A stretch of 64,000 bases of DNA from Gamarada debralockiae (lineage: Eukaryota > Ascomycota > Leotiomycetes > Helotiales > Hyphodiscaceae). A program made the position numbers and the translations under genes. The stretch covers positions 1-64,000 of the forward strand of contig NXFV01001323.1 in assembly GCA_002803225.1 (NCBI GenBank), given 5' to 3'. Below the pieces are notes generated by a model. The model worked only from the letters and a program-made list of their open reading frames with translations. It did not search any database and was not told where the DNA came from. Positions 45,585 to 57,338 of the stretch are shown piece by piece. Position 1 is the stretch's first letter. Every line of letters starts with the position of its first letter.

Positions 45585-47262
45585 CTTCTCGACGCGGCAA
45601 TTTATAGTATCTAGACAATGTACATTAGCTTAGGCAGCAACTTCCCGGGAATTCAATAGCAAATAGTCCCAACTGCTAAGAGTAAGAATACAGACATCGC
45701 TAGTAGCCAACCTCGCCTCTACTCTTCAAATAACAATCTCTACTTCAGATCCTCCTAGTTTTTTGGAGACTATAACTTTCTTTGTAAAGAAATCTGATCA
45801 GGATACAGCCCTGTTTCTTAATAACCTCTTTCAAACATCCAACCTGCTCAAACCCGCATTCTATGAACATATGGCGATATGCAACTAGGGACGGTTGATC
45901 TTCCGTAAAATGGCAAGTTCATCACGCAACTCTTATATCGGTCGCGCTGTTCTCCGGGCCTTGAGCACGCTTCTTCGACAACAGCTTTTTGACCAAACAG
46001 GAAAGAAGAAAGAGAAATCATTCCAGTGGGGGTTTAGAACTTCTCAAAGGCATTCTCTGAGAACTACATTACTTCGAGAATCACTTACTCAGTGCAGCAT
46101 TAATAGCCCTCCACAAGTCGGCCCCTAGCTCGCTCTCGCTGACGGTATTAAGTAACAGGCTTGTAGTTCTATTATAGCAACCTCTCTGGGAACCGACTGA
46201 CCCGCTAGCGACGAAGGCGTGTAGTTCTATAAAACCTAGAACCTCAGATTTAGACGAGGAGCTTGCTTTCTCGACCGTGTGTGAGATGAGCTGGTGGATA
46301 AGAGATGAAACAGCCGATTATTTGGTGGAGTTGTAGTGGAGACCGTTAACTAGTTGGATCAAGTCTGGTATTGGTGGACTAGCTATCGCCATCTTTTATT
46401 TCAAGCAGAGGAACTACAAAGTAACTGGTAATATAAAGGAACCGTGGATGCTGGGAGTTAGTGTTGCTCTTTACTAATTTGGAAAAATCATGCAATAGTC
46501 GATTGTCCACTTCCTTGCGTCCTCGTTGACGGGCACTATACAGGGAGCATCACTGGGTGATGCTTGCCGATGTGGAAAGAGGGTATAGGTGCGGAAGTTG
46601 AGGCGAGTGGCTGCTTTTCCGCGGGCGGCAGTAAGGAGGGGTCGTCCATGATAAGTAGCTAGTTCTTTAGGGTAGAGCAACGCTGAGTGGCGAGTTGGCG
46701 GGGAGGAAGGAGGCTCAATTTAAAGTTTGGTGGTTCATATGCACGATGATGTCGCTTCTTAAGAACTACCACTTCGTCACTGAACTTATACTTTAACTGT
46801 CAAGGATCTTCAGTCCTAACCAATTTATTCTCACAACCTACTTTGCTCTAGCCTAGGCAGCAGTTCCGTTCAGCCTCACCGCGGTTCGAGCCTCAGTGCA
46901 CTGTACGTAGAATTGACACAGCTTATTATAAAGGCGCAGGTAAATCTCATAACTAGAAGCCTCTCTCAAATTTGACATGCTATCCCACTGAAGCAGTAGC
47001 CATGCATTCTGACCTGTATCTAATTTAAATAATTAACCAAAACACTTCTACCACTGTCACGGAGAACTTTCTCGCATCCAAACAAACCATTTTCATTGAT
47101 CTCTAGTATGCCTGGCAGTTGAAGCCATCGTTCCATATCTATTGTAACGCCCGTTAAATGAGCAAAAGTACCACCAACTCCGCGCTTGCCTTCTGTATGT
47201 GTTGAATCATCTCTCCATCCTTCTATGTTACGTGTCTCGTATATGTACACACAGTCGTACAA
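45585..47262. other. Intergenic region with repeat B, no gene seen
   Basis: About 1.7 kb. Near 45625-45675 a short stretch (AGGCAGCAACTTCCCGGGAA) resembles 43652-43680 (AGGCAACAACTTCCGAGGAA). No gene is supported. Confidence 0.5.
46615..46765. repeat. Diverged repeat, copy B
   Basis: Matches copy A near 43360-43605. Differences are largely C/T and G/A (for example TTTAAAGTTTGGTGG for TTCAAGGTTTGGTGG, and GCACGATGATG for GCGCGATGACG), as expected of RIP-type mutation. Confidence 0.5.
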
Positions 47263-50200
47263 TTATGTAGGTGTTGGAGCTGAGGCTCCAGTAATTCCGC
47301 TTTGACCTTCAGCTTCGTCGACGGGATCGACGGGGCCGCAGGTGCAGAAGAGGTTCATGTCTCCGTAGGCTAGAAAGGTAATTAGTATGCGATATGAAGG
47401 GAAGTAGGGAAGGTGTAAGGAATGGGATACACACCATCATCCAATCTCGTAACACTCGGCCAGAACTTCTTCTCCTTCAACCAGGCCAACGGATACGCAG
47501 CCTTCTCTCTCGAATAACTTCTATCCCACTCACCCACCAACAAATCCTTCATCGAATGCGGCGCCATCTTCAAGACGTTGTCGTCTCTAGGCTCCTTCCC
47601 GTCCTCAACAGCCTTAATCTCCTTCCGAATCTCAATCAAAGCATCGATAAATCGATCCAGCTCCTCCTTACTCTCCGACTCCGTGGGTTCAATCATCAGA
47701 GTATTGGCGACCGGCCAAGACATGGTTGGGGCATGGAACCCGTAGTCTTGGAGACGCTTCGCAACGTCAATGGCTTCGATGCCGGCGGTCTCTTTGAATC
47801 CACGCACGTCGAGGATGAATTCGTGTGCACAGCGGGATGCGGAGTTGGTGTAGAGGATGGGGTAGTGGGGACGCAGACGCGACATGATGTAGTTAGCGTT
47901 CAGAAGAGTTATTTTTGTGGCGTGAGTAAGACCGCGGCCGCCCATCATCTTGATGTAAGCCCAAGAAATGGGAAGGATACTTGCGCTTCCCCAGGGAGCA
48001 CCGCTGACGGGTGCAATGCCCTTCTCGCCACCGGTCGCGATCAAGGGATGACCAGGGAGGAAAGGAGCGAGGTGAGACTTGACACCGATAGGACCCACAC
48101 CTGGTCCACCGCCACCATGAGGGATGCAGAAGGTCTTATGGAGGTTAAGATGGCATACATCAGCACCAATCTCGCCAGGCGAGCACAGTCCGATTTGAGC
48201 ATTCATGTTAGCGCCATCCATGTAAACTTGTCCACCATGTTGATGGACGACATCACAAACGGCCTTGATCTCAGGCTCAAAGACACCGAAAGTGCTGGGG
48301 TAGGTGATCATGATCGCGCCAAGCTCCTCGCTGTATTTCTCACACTTTTGCTTCAGATCCGCCATGTCGAGATTGCCAGTCTTGGTGTCGCACTTAACAG
48401 TAACGACACGCATACCGGCCATCGCAGCAGAAGCTGGATTGGTTCCATGAGCAGACACCGGAATTAAGCAGATGTCGCGCTTTTTGCCTGGCTGTTGCTC
48501 CTGGTACTTTCGAATGACGCGAAGACCCGTAAATTCGCCTTGAGCTCCCGAGTTCGGTTGCAGAGAAACTGCGTCGAATCCGGTAATCTTAGCCAGATCC
48601 GCCTCCAACTCATCGATCATAACCTTGTAGCCAGTTGCTTGGTCCACAGGTGCGAATGGATGAATGGACGAAAACTCTGGCCATGTGACTGGAGCCATTT
48701 CAGTGGTAGCGTTGAGCTTCATAGTACAAGATCCCAGGGGAATCATGGAATGGGTGAGAGAGAGATCCTTCGATTGAAGGTGGTGAATATAACGGAGGAG
48801 TTCAGTCTCCGAGTGATGGGAATTGAAGACCGGGTGAGTGAGGTACTCGGAGGTTCTCTTGAATGGCGTTGGAACGGGGATTGTACCATCGGTATGAAGG
48901 GATTGAATAATGTCATTAAGTTCGATATCTTTCTTGGACCCAGAGAAGTCCTTGAATATTGAGAGAATTTCTTCAAGGTCTTTCGCGTCAACAGTCTCAT
49001 CGATTGTTATTCCAAGTCTGCTCTCGTCGAATCGTCTCAAATTGATCTTGTAGGTCTTCATTGCGTGGGCGAGAATCTCGTCAGATTTTCCTTGTCCAAC
49101 GTTGACCACAACGGTATCGAAGAGAACTCTGCCATCCGCGCCCTTACCTCGAGTCCCAGTTTCGAATCCGAGGGTCTTGAGACCTTGCTCGAGAATTCTG
49201 GCGCCGCGAATAGCTCGTTCTGCAATATTCTTGAGTCCTTGTGGGCCGTGGTAAATCGCATAGAAAGCACTCATATTCGCCAAAAGAGCTTGAGCTGTGC
49301 AGACATTGCTGGTAGCCTTCTCGCGTCGAATGTGTTGTTCTCTGGTCTGCAATGCCAATCTCATCGCTCTGTCTCCCAATCTGTCCTTCGAAACTCCGAT
49401 CAAACGTCCTGGAATTTTGCGCTTGTATTTGTCGCTAACAGCGAAGAAAGCAGCATGAGGTCCTCCATATCCAAATGGTACTCCAAATCGTTGAGCATTT
49501 CCAAAAGCAATATCGGCACCAAATTCGCCAGGTGGTGTGAGAACAGTCAAAGCCAAGAGATCCGTAGCCACGCTGAAAGTTGCACCTTGCTCATGGATAA
49601 TGTCCGCCAGGCCTTTGAAATCCTCGATTCCTCCCTCTGTATCAGGATATTGAACCAGGACTCCAATCAAATCCTTGTTAAGGTCTTTGACGCGCTTTCC
49701 TCCATCCGCCATGACATCTCCAACTTCAATCTTGATATTGAATCCATCTGCTCGACTTTGGAGAACCGCTTGGGTTTGTGGGTGGACGAGGTGACTGACG
49801 AAGAACGTCTTGTTCTTGCTCTTCTGTCTAGAAGCAGGGAGAACATTCATAGACAAAGTCATAGCTTCAGCAGCAGCCGTAGATTCATCAAGCAGCGAAG
49901 CATTGGAAATTGGCAAAGACGTTAAGTCACTGACTAAAGTCTGGAAGTTTAACAGCGATTCCAATCGCCCTTGGCTGATCTCCGGTTGGTATGGGGTATA
50001 ACTGGTGTACCATCCTGGTCCTTCCAATACATTTCTTTTAATGACCTCTGGCACACGTGTCCCAGCATATCCACACCCAATATAACTTCGCATAATGGTG
50101 TTCTTCGAGGCAATGGTCTTGAGTCTGGCCAACAATTGTGATTCTGTGTATCCCTCCCCTCCAGGTCTGGCTTCGATCTCGAGATCCTTGGATGATAGGA

Positions 50201-50558
50201 TGTCGCTCGGCAGAACTTGCTCGACGAATTCGTCCAGACTCTTGACAGGAGGATCCAATGCCTTGAGCATTTGCTCTGTGGAATCTGCTGAGAGGCCAAC
50301 GTGGCGACGTGCGAAGGTATCGAGAGGGAGGTATGTGCCCCGTGAGTCTGCGGTGGTAGGTGAACTGTCCAATTCATCTTTGGCAGAGCTATAGTAGAAT
50401 GTTCTTCGTGAAATTGCCTGGAAACCCAAACCCGAGCGCGTACATTGGCGGCAGGTCCATGGTCGCGTGAGATGGGAAGCTCCGTTTGTTGCAGAAGGTC
50501 TCGATTGACTAGCTAGTCTTCCTAATTGTGCGCGAAGCACAAGGCTTGAAGTCGCCAT
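47263..50558 (-). CDS. GCV2: Glycine dehydrogenase (decarboxylating), mitochondrial P-protein
   Basis: P-protein of the mitochondrial glycine cleavage system: it decarboxylates glycine with pyridoxal phosphate and passes the aminomethyl group to lipoyl H-protein. Two exons (50558-47435, 47369-47263; 65-bp intron) encode 1076 residues, the expected size. The N-terminus is Arg/Ser-rich without acids, a mitochondrial presequence (MATSSLVLRAQLGRLASQSR). Landmarks are YIGCGYAGTRVPEVIKRNVL, SMIPLGSCTMKLNATTEM, GSASILPISW and the cofactor lysine Lys808 in NLHKTFCIPHGGGGPGVGP. The short last exon restores the conserved end AYGDMNLFCTCGPVD. It is conserved and intact. A long antisense open frame (47394-48467) is a shadow. 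Confidence 0.97.
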
Positions 50559-51037
50559 TGTGTTGGGTAGAAAGAGCTTGAAGCTCGAAGCTCGAAGCTC
50601 GAGGTAAAAGTCGGTGAGGCGAGAGTATAAAGGAGTCAGGAGAGCTTGGATAGAGGGGTCGGGAGGTTTAGGAATAAACGTAAACTCATTTGCCCCTCAT
50701 CCTTGGCCGGGTAAGATAGATGTGAATATGGACGTATTTTGTCAATCCAGAGCTCAATTCGTATGTAGAGTCTGGGCTTAATATTGTCTCAAAATTTCCA
50801 ATTGTACTCGTCTTTGTTGATTGCGAAATGGGCTTATCAAAAAAGTTCGATGATTGCTCTCTCGTTGATTTCAAGAAAAATACGCGCTAACGGACCGAAA
50901 ATAGCCGGTAGCGTGACAGGGGTCGGTTATCATCGCTCTATTAAAATTTCCAGTATGGGTGTCACAAGCAAACCAAACCACATCCTGCACTCGAATCCGA
51001 TCTCAACTTCTCCCTCTCACAACTTCACGTCGCAAAC
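50559..51037. promoter_or_regulatory. Divergent promoter region, GCV2 / TOM5
   Basis: 479 bp between the starts of two divergently transcribed genes for mitochondrial proteins. A direct repeat of AGCTCGAAGCTCGA lies at about 50578-50600, in the GCV2 leader. Confidence 0.55.
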
Positions 51038-51306
51038 ATGTTCGGAGGACGTAAGTTACTTACTTGTATTGAACTCTGCGGGAACGCCATTTTAATGAAG
51101 TCACAGCACCACCAACTCTCACCGCCGCCGAGCTCAAGGCGCAAGAGCAGGAAGCTACCTTGACTGTTCAGAAGCTCATAGTTGGAGCTGTTCTATTGTA
51201 CTTGTGTACGTTCCAGAGCTACTCTTCATCGGAAATATCATGGGGTATGCTAACAGGATTGTCGATAGCCCCGTTTGCGATCGATGCCGTGAAGAAGCTT
51301 GTTTAA
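51038..51306 (+). CDS. TOM5: Mitochondrial import receptor subunit Tom5
   Basis: A tiny three-exon gene (51038-51050, 51107-51205, 51269-51306) of 49 residues. Its first exon has only 13 nt. The product starts MFGGPPPTLTAAELKAQEQE, then has a single transmembrane anchor (KLIVGAVLLYLSPFAIDAV) and ends AVKKLV. This matches fungal Tom5 in length, the acidic N-terminal helix with AEEL-like start, and the tail anchor LYLSPFAIDAV. Tom5 is part of the outer-membrane TOM complex and passes precursors to the Tom40 pore. All joins keep the frame and use GTAAGT/GTACGT donors. Confidence 0.9.
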
Positions 51307-53181
51307 GGAGTCAGAAGATACCCGCACCGAACATACGACACTGCTAGAGGACATAGAGCCGACGTGTATATTACGATGGGCATACGGGGATAATGGACTG
51401 GACGACGTGTATACAAGAATTCTTGGAGTTGGGGTAGATGAACGGAGGGCTGTACGATACACCATAGATCCGGAGAAAGAGAATGGACATACCCACCTCA
51501 GAAACTCGAACTCATCCTCCTGACATTTCGTTGGTTGTTTCACGGCTTTCAATCACTCATCAGATTTTAGCAACTGCCATGGGGACGACTGCCCACCGAT
51601 CCTATCCTTCAAACCTGCAATCGCTCAAAAGGTCTGGTGCATCGAAACCTCGGATTCCAATAATCCAGCAAAGGGTTGAATGTCGTTAATTGGTTGACCT
51701 TTTGACCCTCTGTTAACTTAATCCTGCAAGAGACCGAAGTGCTATAAGAACTTCATTTACACAGCTGCAGATCTGAGCTTCAAGTCAGCGCCGCGCATTC
51801 CCCGTTTGTCAAGACTGGAGACTCGAAGCTCAAACAGAAAGACTTTGATTGAAATTACCACAGCTACCTCGGCATCAGAAAGTTTGGTGATCTGAAGATG
51901 GCTGGCCAGTGCTTCCATATCCAGATATTGAAAGGGCCTGGGACACTTACGATTGACAGAGCAATTATTCCGCGAAGCTATGTTGCGTTTGCCACTCTCT
52001 CTTGGCTGTTTCTAATTTCATCCTCATTCCATTTGTCGTTGTCGTCTATATTCTCCTTGTCATTGCAACTTCGTTGATCATGCATGAAATACGACGCGTT
52101 GCTGTAAGCTTCGCAAGGCTCAAACGACCCGCAGCATGCTACATACAATGATATCAGACACAGCCTTTGTGTCGAATTGCTCAAAGTACTACTTCTAATT
52201 TCTGCGAATTTATTTAATTTGGATATGATATCAATCATTCATTTTTGGGTTCAGCAATTCGCAGTTTCCAAAGAGCTCACCAGATCCGGAGAACCCTAAC
52301 GCTCATTACAACTCAACAATTGAACTCATGGACTCAAAGTTAACTATCAGATGTCTAAAATATGTTTTAATCACTCCAAAGCGATTGATATCCTGTATTT
52401 CAATTCATGCGGCACTTCTGTTGATTTTCCTTTGCTTAAATTTTAAATTACCGTATTAATTGGTTTCTAAAGACCCTGTCTCGCTATAATACCCCCGTTT
52501 ATAAGAGCTGATTTTGCCAAGTCAAGTGTAGGCAAAATTTATAAGGCCCCAAGAAAAGGGGTAGAATATATAGTAAGTGTCCCTCCTTTATTACTAATTT
52601 CAACTAAAAATCGAACTTAAAAGTGCAACTTACAAAGTCCTAATTCTATTATAAGACCAGTCAACAAAGTGGTAGCATTTGATGTCCAAGACATGGTCTT
52701 ATAAACCAATTAATACCGTACATCTAGAACGGTCTCCGGACGTCTCGAGCCGCTGTATGGCAACTGTGCCCATTCCGAATCCGTATTGTCTGCTCTGAAA
52801 TAGCAGCGAGGCTTCGGAAACAATCTTAATTTGTGATTAGGCGGTCAGCATTGATGTGCTGCTGGGATTTACCCGCAGTTGAATTAAGCCTTTCGTTGTG
52901 TAACGTGGGGAACCGACAGCTGAAATAACCCCCTGTCGGACCCGCCCAGGCACGCTTCGAGTCATTTTTCAATACGCCACATTACCAGAGCACGGCCACA
53001 TCTCTGTTTACGTCCATGATGGCGCCTCTCATACAACGCCGTCACGGAGCTGTGGAAATATAGGTATGAAATGAGCCGAGCTGAGTATTTCACTTTCCGT
53101 CTTAAGCTTCCCAATTTCTCATCCTGGTGACCATCATCCGCTCGTCTTTACTATTTTCCTATCGCATATCTGTCGCTCACC
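51307..53181. other. Intergenic, AT-rich; no gene seen
   Basis: About 1.9 kb. The segment 52300-52720 is AT-rich and at 52476-52510 contains CTCGCTATAATACCCCCGTT, which resembles the terminus of the MITE at 30337. No matching right end was found, so at most a decayed element is present. Confidence 0.45.
52476..52735. mobile_element. Possible decayed MITE relic
   Basis: The left part resembles the pogo/Fot1-type termini of the other two elements (CCTGTCTCGCTATAA against GAACCCCGCTATAAG), and ATAAG motifs recur inside. No clear inverted right terminus or TA duplication was found. Confidence 0.25.
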
Positions 53182-55827
53182 ATGCAGCTAACATCGGTCC
53201 AAAAGACTTTCGTTTTGTCCCTTGCATTTTCCTTGGTGAGAATCTCCAGTCCAAGCTGCCACGAGCGACGCTGATCTTGGAAGTTCAACCTTTCGGAGGG
53301 TGTCACTATTCACAATAGACAAGACCTTCCTCAACCATTGAATCCTCCTGACTTCGATGGCTGGGGTTATATGGGCTGCTGGTCGTAAGTTATTCAAACT
53401 CGGCAGTAAACAATGCTAACGATTATGAAATAGAGACAGCCAGTCCTCACGCACCCTTGCAGTTGCCGCTCATTTTGGAGAACATGTCGACGATGACAAT
53501 TGCGTCTATCAGTGCATCCAGCTTGGATATATTTTTGCTGGTGTTGAATATAGCGGACAATGGTTTGCTCTAATCCTTCACCTCTTTTGAACAATTGCTG
53601 ACTTCGGAATTTTTCACAGCTGTGAGTTATCAGATCAATGCTGTTCACATCGGTGCTGACACTTACCAACAGACTGCGGAGACTACGTTAATCCCATTGC
53701 CACGCAGGAGCCTGAAACCGACTGTTATATGCCTTGCACCAAGACACCCACGGAAGCATGCGGTGGTCCCAATAGGATGAACCTCTATTATCTCAAGGGT
53801 GCAACTCCTGGAACTCCCCCTGTCACTGTTTCCACTAACCCTGGACCCGATGGCTGGGTCTCTGAGGGCTGCTATTCTGATTCTGTCGGTGCTCGTACTC
53901 TTGCCAATGAAGTGGCCACAACGGGTGGCGGTTCTGCTATGACCGTTGCGCTTTGCGTCGAGGCTTGCCAGGCTGCAGGATATTCCCTTGCCGGAGTGGA
54001 GTACGCAGATCAATGCTGTAAGTCATCTCACAGCTCTTGTCCATGCCTATATTGATATTTCCCAGACTGTGACAACACCTATGTCAACGGTGGCCCGTAT
54101 CCAGACCTGTCCCATTGCAATATGGCCTGCAGTGGCAACGCATCCGAATACTGCGGTGGACCAGGTGCTTTAAACCTCTACTCCTACCATGGGGCTACAC
54201 CTGTGTCTTCGGTAATCGTTACCAGTACCCCAACACCTGTGACGAACATCCCGCTGCCGTCGGCTTGGGCTACACTCGGCTGCTATACTGACAACGTTGG
54301 CGCTCGCGGCCTATCAAATAAACTCAACATCCCTTCTCTGACCATAGAGAAATGCATCAGCGGCTGTGCCAATGCGGGTTACACAATTGCAGGCGTCGAA
54401 TATGGAGATGAATGGGAAGTAATTCTCAGAGCAATCTATTTCATAGTCTATCTGAATCGTTGAATTTTAGTCAGAGATTCTACTTAGAAGATGTTGTAGT
54501 TCAACTCTTATGCCATTCGCCTTATTCTTCTTCCACCTCTATTGAGCCTTTACTAACTCTAATATTCTTACAGCTACTGTGATGACGCCATACGGAATAA
54601 CCAAGGTCAAGCACCAGACGGATCTACAGAGTGCAATATGGGCTGTAGTGGAAACGAAGGCGAGACCTGTGGCGGACCAAATAGATTGGATGTTTATGCT
54701 GCTGGTCCCGCGTGGGTCTATCTCGGCTGTTACACTGACCAGCCGTATGAACGTACTTTGACTACTGTAGGCACCTACAGCGGCTTACTGACCGTCGAGA
54801 GCTGCCTTGCCAGCTGCCAGGCTGCTGGCTTTGTGTATGCGGGCATGGAGTATCATGATGAGTGCCATTGCGGTAATGCCTTTTCGAACGGCGGTGGTCC
54901 AGCTCCAGATGGAAATGTGGGGTGCACGTGGACCTGCGATGGCAACACTACTGAGATCTGTGGCGGCAGCTCGAGGCTCTCGGTGTACGAGTATATCAAT
55001 GCCGCTGGCGTTGTAGCTTCATCTCCGTCCTCGTCTTCTAGTTCTCCTTCCAGCACCACTACTTCACCGCCGTCTTCCAGCACTACGACATCGACCTCCA
55101 CGCCAACTTCCTCTTCACCAGCTCCGGCTGACCTCCCTTCAGGCTGGTCCTACAGTGGTTGTTGGGTTGACAATACTGCCGGTCGAATTCTAGCCAACAA
55201 GCAACCCGACTCCGCAACAAACACAATTGAAGGGTGCATTGCGACCTGCGCTGGAATGAACATGTCTATCGCCGGCCTCGAGTACAGTTCTCAATGCTTC
55301 TGCGACAATTTCATCGAGAACGGCGGCGTGCTCTCCTCGGCTGACTCAAACTGCGCCATGAAATGTTCTGGCAACTCTGCTGAAATTTGTGGTGGCCCTG
55401 GCCTGCTGAGCGTGTACTCTTCGTCACCTCCGCAAGCCGCACCGGTTGCGACGATCAAGAAGACTGGGCTGCCTGACACTTGGGCCTACAAGGGTTGTTA
55501 CTCTGATGAAATTGGGAATCGGGATACTGGCGCCAATGGCGTCGAGATCGATTCAGCCACTCTTATGACGGCTGAATACTGTCTTGGGCAGTGCTCTTCT
55601 TTAGGATTTGATGCAGGAGGAACTGAGTATAGCAGTCAATGCTGTGAGTGAACTCCCACCCCGATACTGTATGGAAACTGATTTTCATAGTCTGTGGGAG
55701 CAGCACCGACTTCGCGGCGGCTGATCCAACGCTTCTCAGTGATTCGCAGTGCAATATGGTCTGCACTGGTGATGACACAGAGCTTTGTGGAGGGGCTGGG
55801 GCTATGGCATATTATACACTTCAGTGA
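53182..55827 (+). CDS. Secreted protein with six WSC domains
   Basis: Exons 53182-53235, 53299-53384, 53434-53562, 53620-53621, 53673-54017, 54066-54414, 54574-55643 and 55691-55827 give 723 residues. After the signal peptide (MQLTSVQKTFVLSLAFSLG) come six WSC (cysteine-rich, putative carbohydrate-binding) domains. They begin at WGYMGCWS, WVSEGCYS, WATLGCYT, WVYLGCYT, WSYSGCWV and WAYKGCYS, and each has a CGGP/CGGS-NRL-type end. A Ser/Thr/Pro linker separates domains 4 and 5. No transmembrane segment or anchor follows, so it is a free cell-wall or extracellular lectin-like protein, not a Wsc stress sensor. Two oddities: a 2-nt exon completes domain 1 (EYSGQ|C|YCGDYV), and the intron after domain 3's first half has GG instead of GT at its donor (54415). 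If that intron fails, translation stops after domain 3 has begun. Confidence 0.85.
53563..53672 (+). other. Two introns separated by a 2-nt micro-exon
   Basis: Intron a (53563-53619, GTTTGC to CACAG) and intron b (53622-53672, GTGAGT to AACAG) each have a CTGAC branch site. The exon between them is just CT. Using it gives GGA CAA TG-C-T-AC TGC, the conserved QCYC of the WSC domain. Skipping it gives TGA immediately. Confidence 0.75.
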
Positions 55828-56207
55828 GAATGATGATGCAGTTTCTTTTTTTAGAGGAAGACTAGAAGGCTACATGATGCTTTAACACAAATACAATCTT
55901 GGAGAGTTTTCGTCCGCCTATTGATCTGAGAGAAATTCGCTTGTCCTCTCTGTCACCAGAAAGAGGAGAGGAACCTCGCTGGGTGATCCATTCTCCACTA
56001 TCCTATCATGCGAAATAATGTAAGAATTTGGGTCGTTAATGCTTTGAGCCATTCAAGACGGAGCATGGCTGCGTTGTAACATTGAGAGAAAAACAGAGCG
56101 GAAGCAGAGAATTTTTCAGCCACTGATGCTCCAGCTCATTTTCAAAGTTAAAGCCACTAAATCCCCGTTCTATTTTTTTGATCTGTACAAAAGACCTCTT
56201 CCAACTC
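55828..56207. other. Convergent intergenic region
   Basis: Between the stops of the WSC gene and the acetyltransferase gene; no gene seen. Confidence 0.5.
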
Positions 56208-56996
56208 TCAGCTCTCCTTCGCCGCCTTCTTCGCTAACCCCTCCCTAACCTCCTCCAACTTCCTCACCTGCTTCCCACTCGCATCAAAATTGCTCTTCTC
56301 CAACCACTTCTCCAGCGCCTCCTTAACACCGCCCTCCCACTCATCATCCGTAACACTATACCAAGCCGTATCCCTGTTCCTTCCTCTCACAACCATATGC
56401 TTCCTAAAAACCCCCTCAAACACAAACCCCAATCTCAGCGCCGCTCTCTTGCTCGGCTCATTCAAATCATTAGCCTTCCACTCCACCCTCCTATAACCCA
56501 GATCCTCAAAACAATGTTTCATGAGTAGGTAGATGGATTCCGTAGCTGCAGTCGTGCGTTGGAGGAGAGGCGAGAAGAGCACGTGACCGATTTCGATGGT
56601 GCGGTGAGAAGGGACGATATTCAAGAGGCAGATGATGCCCATAGCTTCACCGGGTTGGTCTTTGGATGGTATTTGGTTTGAAGTGTGCTTAAATATTGTG
56701 AAAGGGAAGAAGGCCCCGCCTTCGATCAGGAATTTCACGTGCGCAGCGAAGGATTCGAGATCGTTGAAGGGACCGCCGATCATGTATTGGTAAAGGTTCG
56801 CATTTTGAGCACCACCGAGATTGGTATAGAGGTCTTTGGCGTGGGATTCGGAGAGGGGGATGAGAGTTACGCTTTGGACGCAGGTGGATGGGAGGCTGTT
56901 GCCGAGGGTTGACGTTGGGGATGTGGCGGATGGGGAGAGCGCGGGGGTCGTAGAGACAGGAGCGCCTTCAGGCTCCCAGAGCTTTGAAACACTCAT
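56208..56996 (-). CDS. GNAT-family N-acetyltransferase (RimJ/RimL type)
   Basis: A single exon of 262 residues starting MSVSKLWEPEGAPVSTT. An alternative ATG 63 bp upstream would add a Ser/Lys-rich stretch and is less likely. Family pattern: VTLIPLSESHAKDLYTNLGG at the N-terminus, GIICLLNIVPSHRTIEIGHV in the core sheet, LLQRTTAATESIYLLMKHCF (acetyl-CoA binding region) and the typical YRRVEWKANDLNEPSKRAAL RLGF end. RimL-like proteins transfer acetyl from acetyl-CoA to an amino group, either on a protein N-terminus or a small molecule. Fungal members of this shape are mostly uncharacterised. The C-terminal 40 residues are charged and helical. Confidence 0.88.
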   Translation of the reverse strand: MSVSKLWEPEGAPVSTTPALSPSATSPTSTLGNSLPSTCVQSVTLIPLSESHAKDLYTNLGGAQNANLYQYMIGGPFNDLESFAAHVKFLIEGGAFFPFTIFKHTSNQIPSKDQPGEAMGIICLLNIVPSHRTIEIGHVLFSPLLQRTTAATESIYLLMKHCFEDLGYRRVEWKANDLNEPSKRAALRLGFVFEGVFRKHMVVRGRNRDTAWYSVTDDEWEGGVKEALEKWLEKSNFDASGKQVRKLEEVREGLAKKAAKES

Positions 56997-57338
56997 CTTG
57001 AGAAGTGCGAAGATTATGGTTTTAGAAGGATGGCAGGACGAAGAAGATTTTATATTCACGTGAGATTTGAAGATGCGCGTTAGTGAGTCATGGAAATCGC
57101 GCAGGAACGAAACTTGGCAATAGAGTCAGAGATAATTTTCGTGTTCGTTTCCGTTCCAATCTGAGATCGCAAAGTATTTCCATTGCTTCTTTGCTGTGGA
57201 TCATCATGATGGTTCTATCCAGTCAAGTGATGGACGCCGCCAATGGCGCCCTAGATCTGCCATCTGTATTGTACAGTACATTTCATGTCTAGGAGACAGA
57301 ATCACAACTCCTGCAGTCCGTGGCTCCGTCCGGGTATC
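56997..57338. other. Intergenic
   Basis: Promoter side of the acetyltransferase and 3' side of the nucleoporin gene; nothing else seen. Confidence 0.5.

Noticed and set aside
46880..46895. tRNA B-box-like word GGTTCGAGCC
   Set aside because: No pairing T stem, no A box at suitable distance and no acceptor stem could be drawn.
47394..48467. 357-codon plus-strand open frame
   Set aside because: Antisense to the conserved glycine dehydrogenase exon; no domain of its own.
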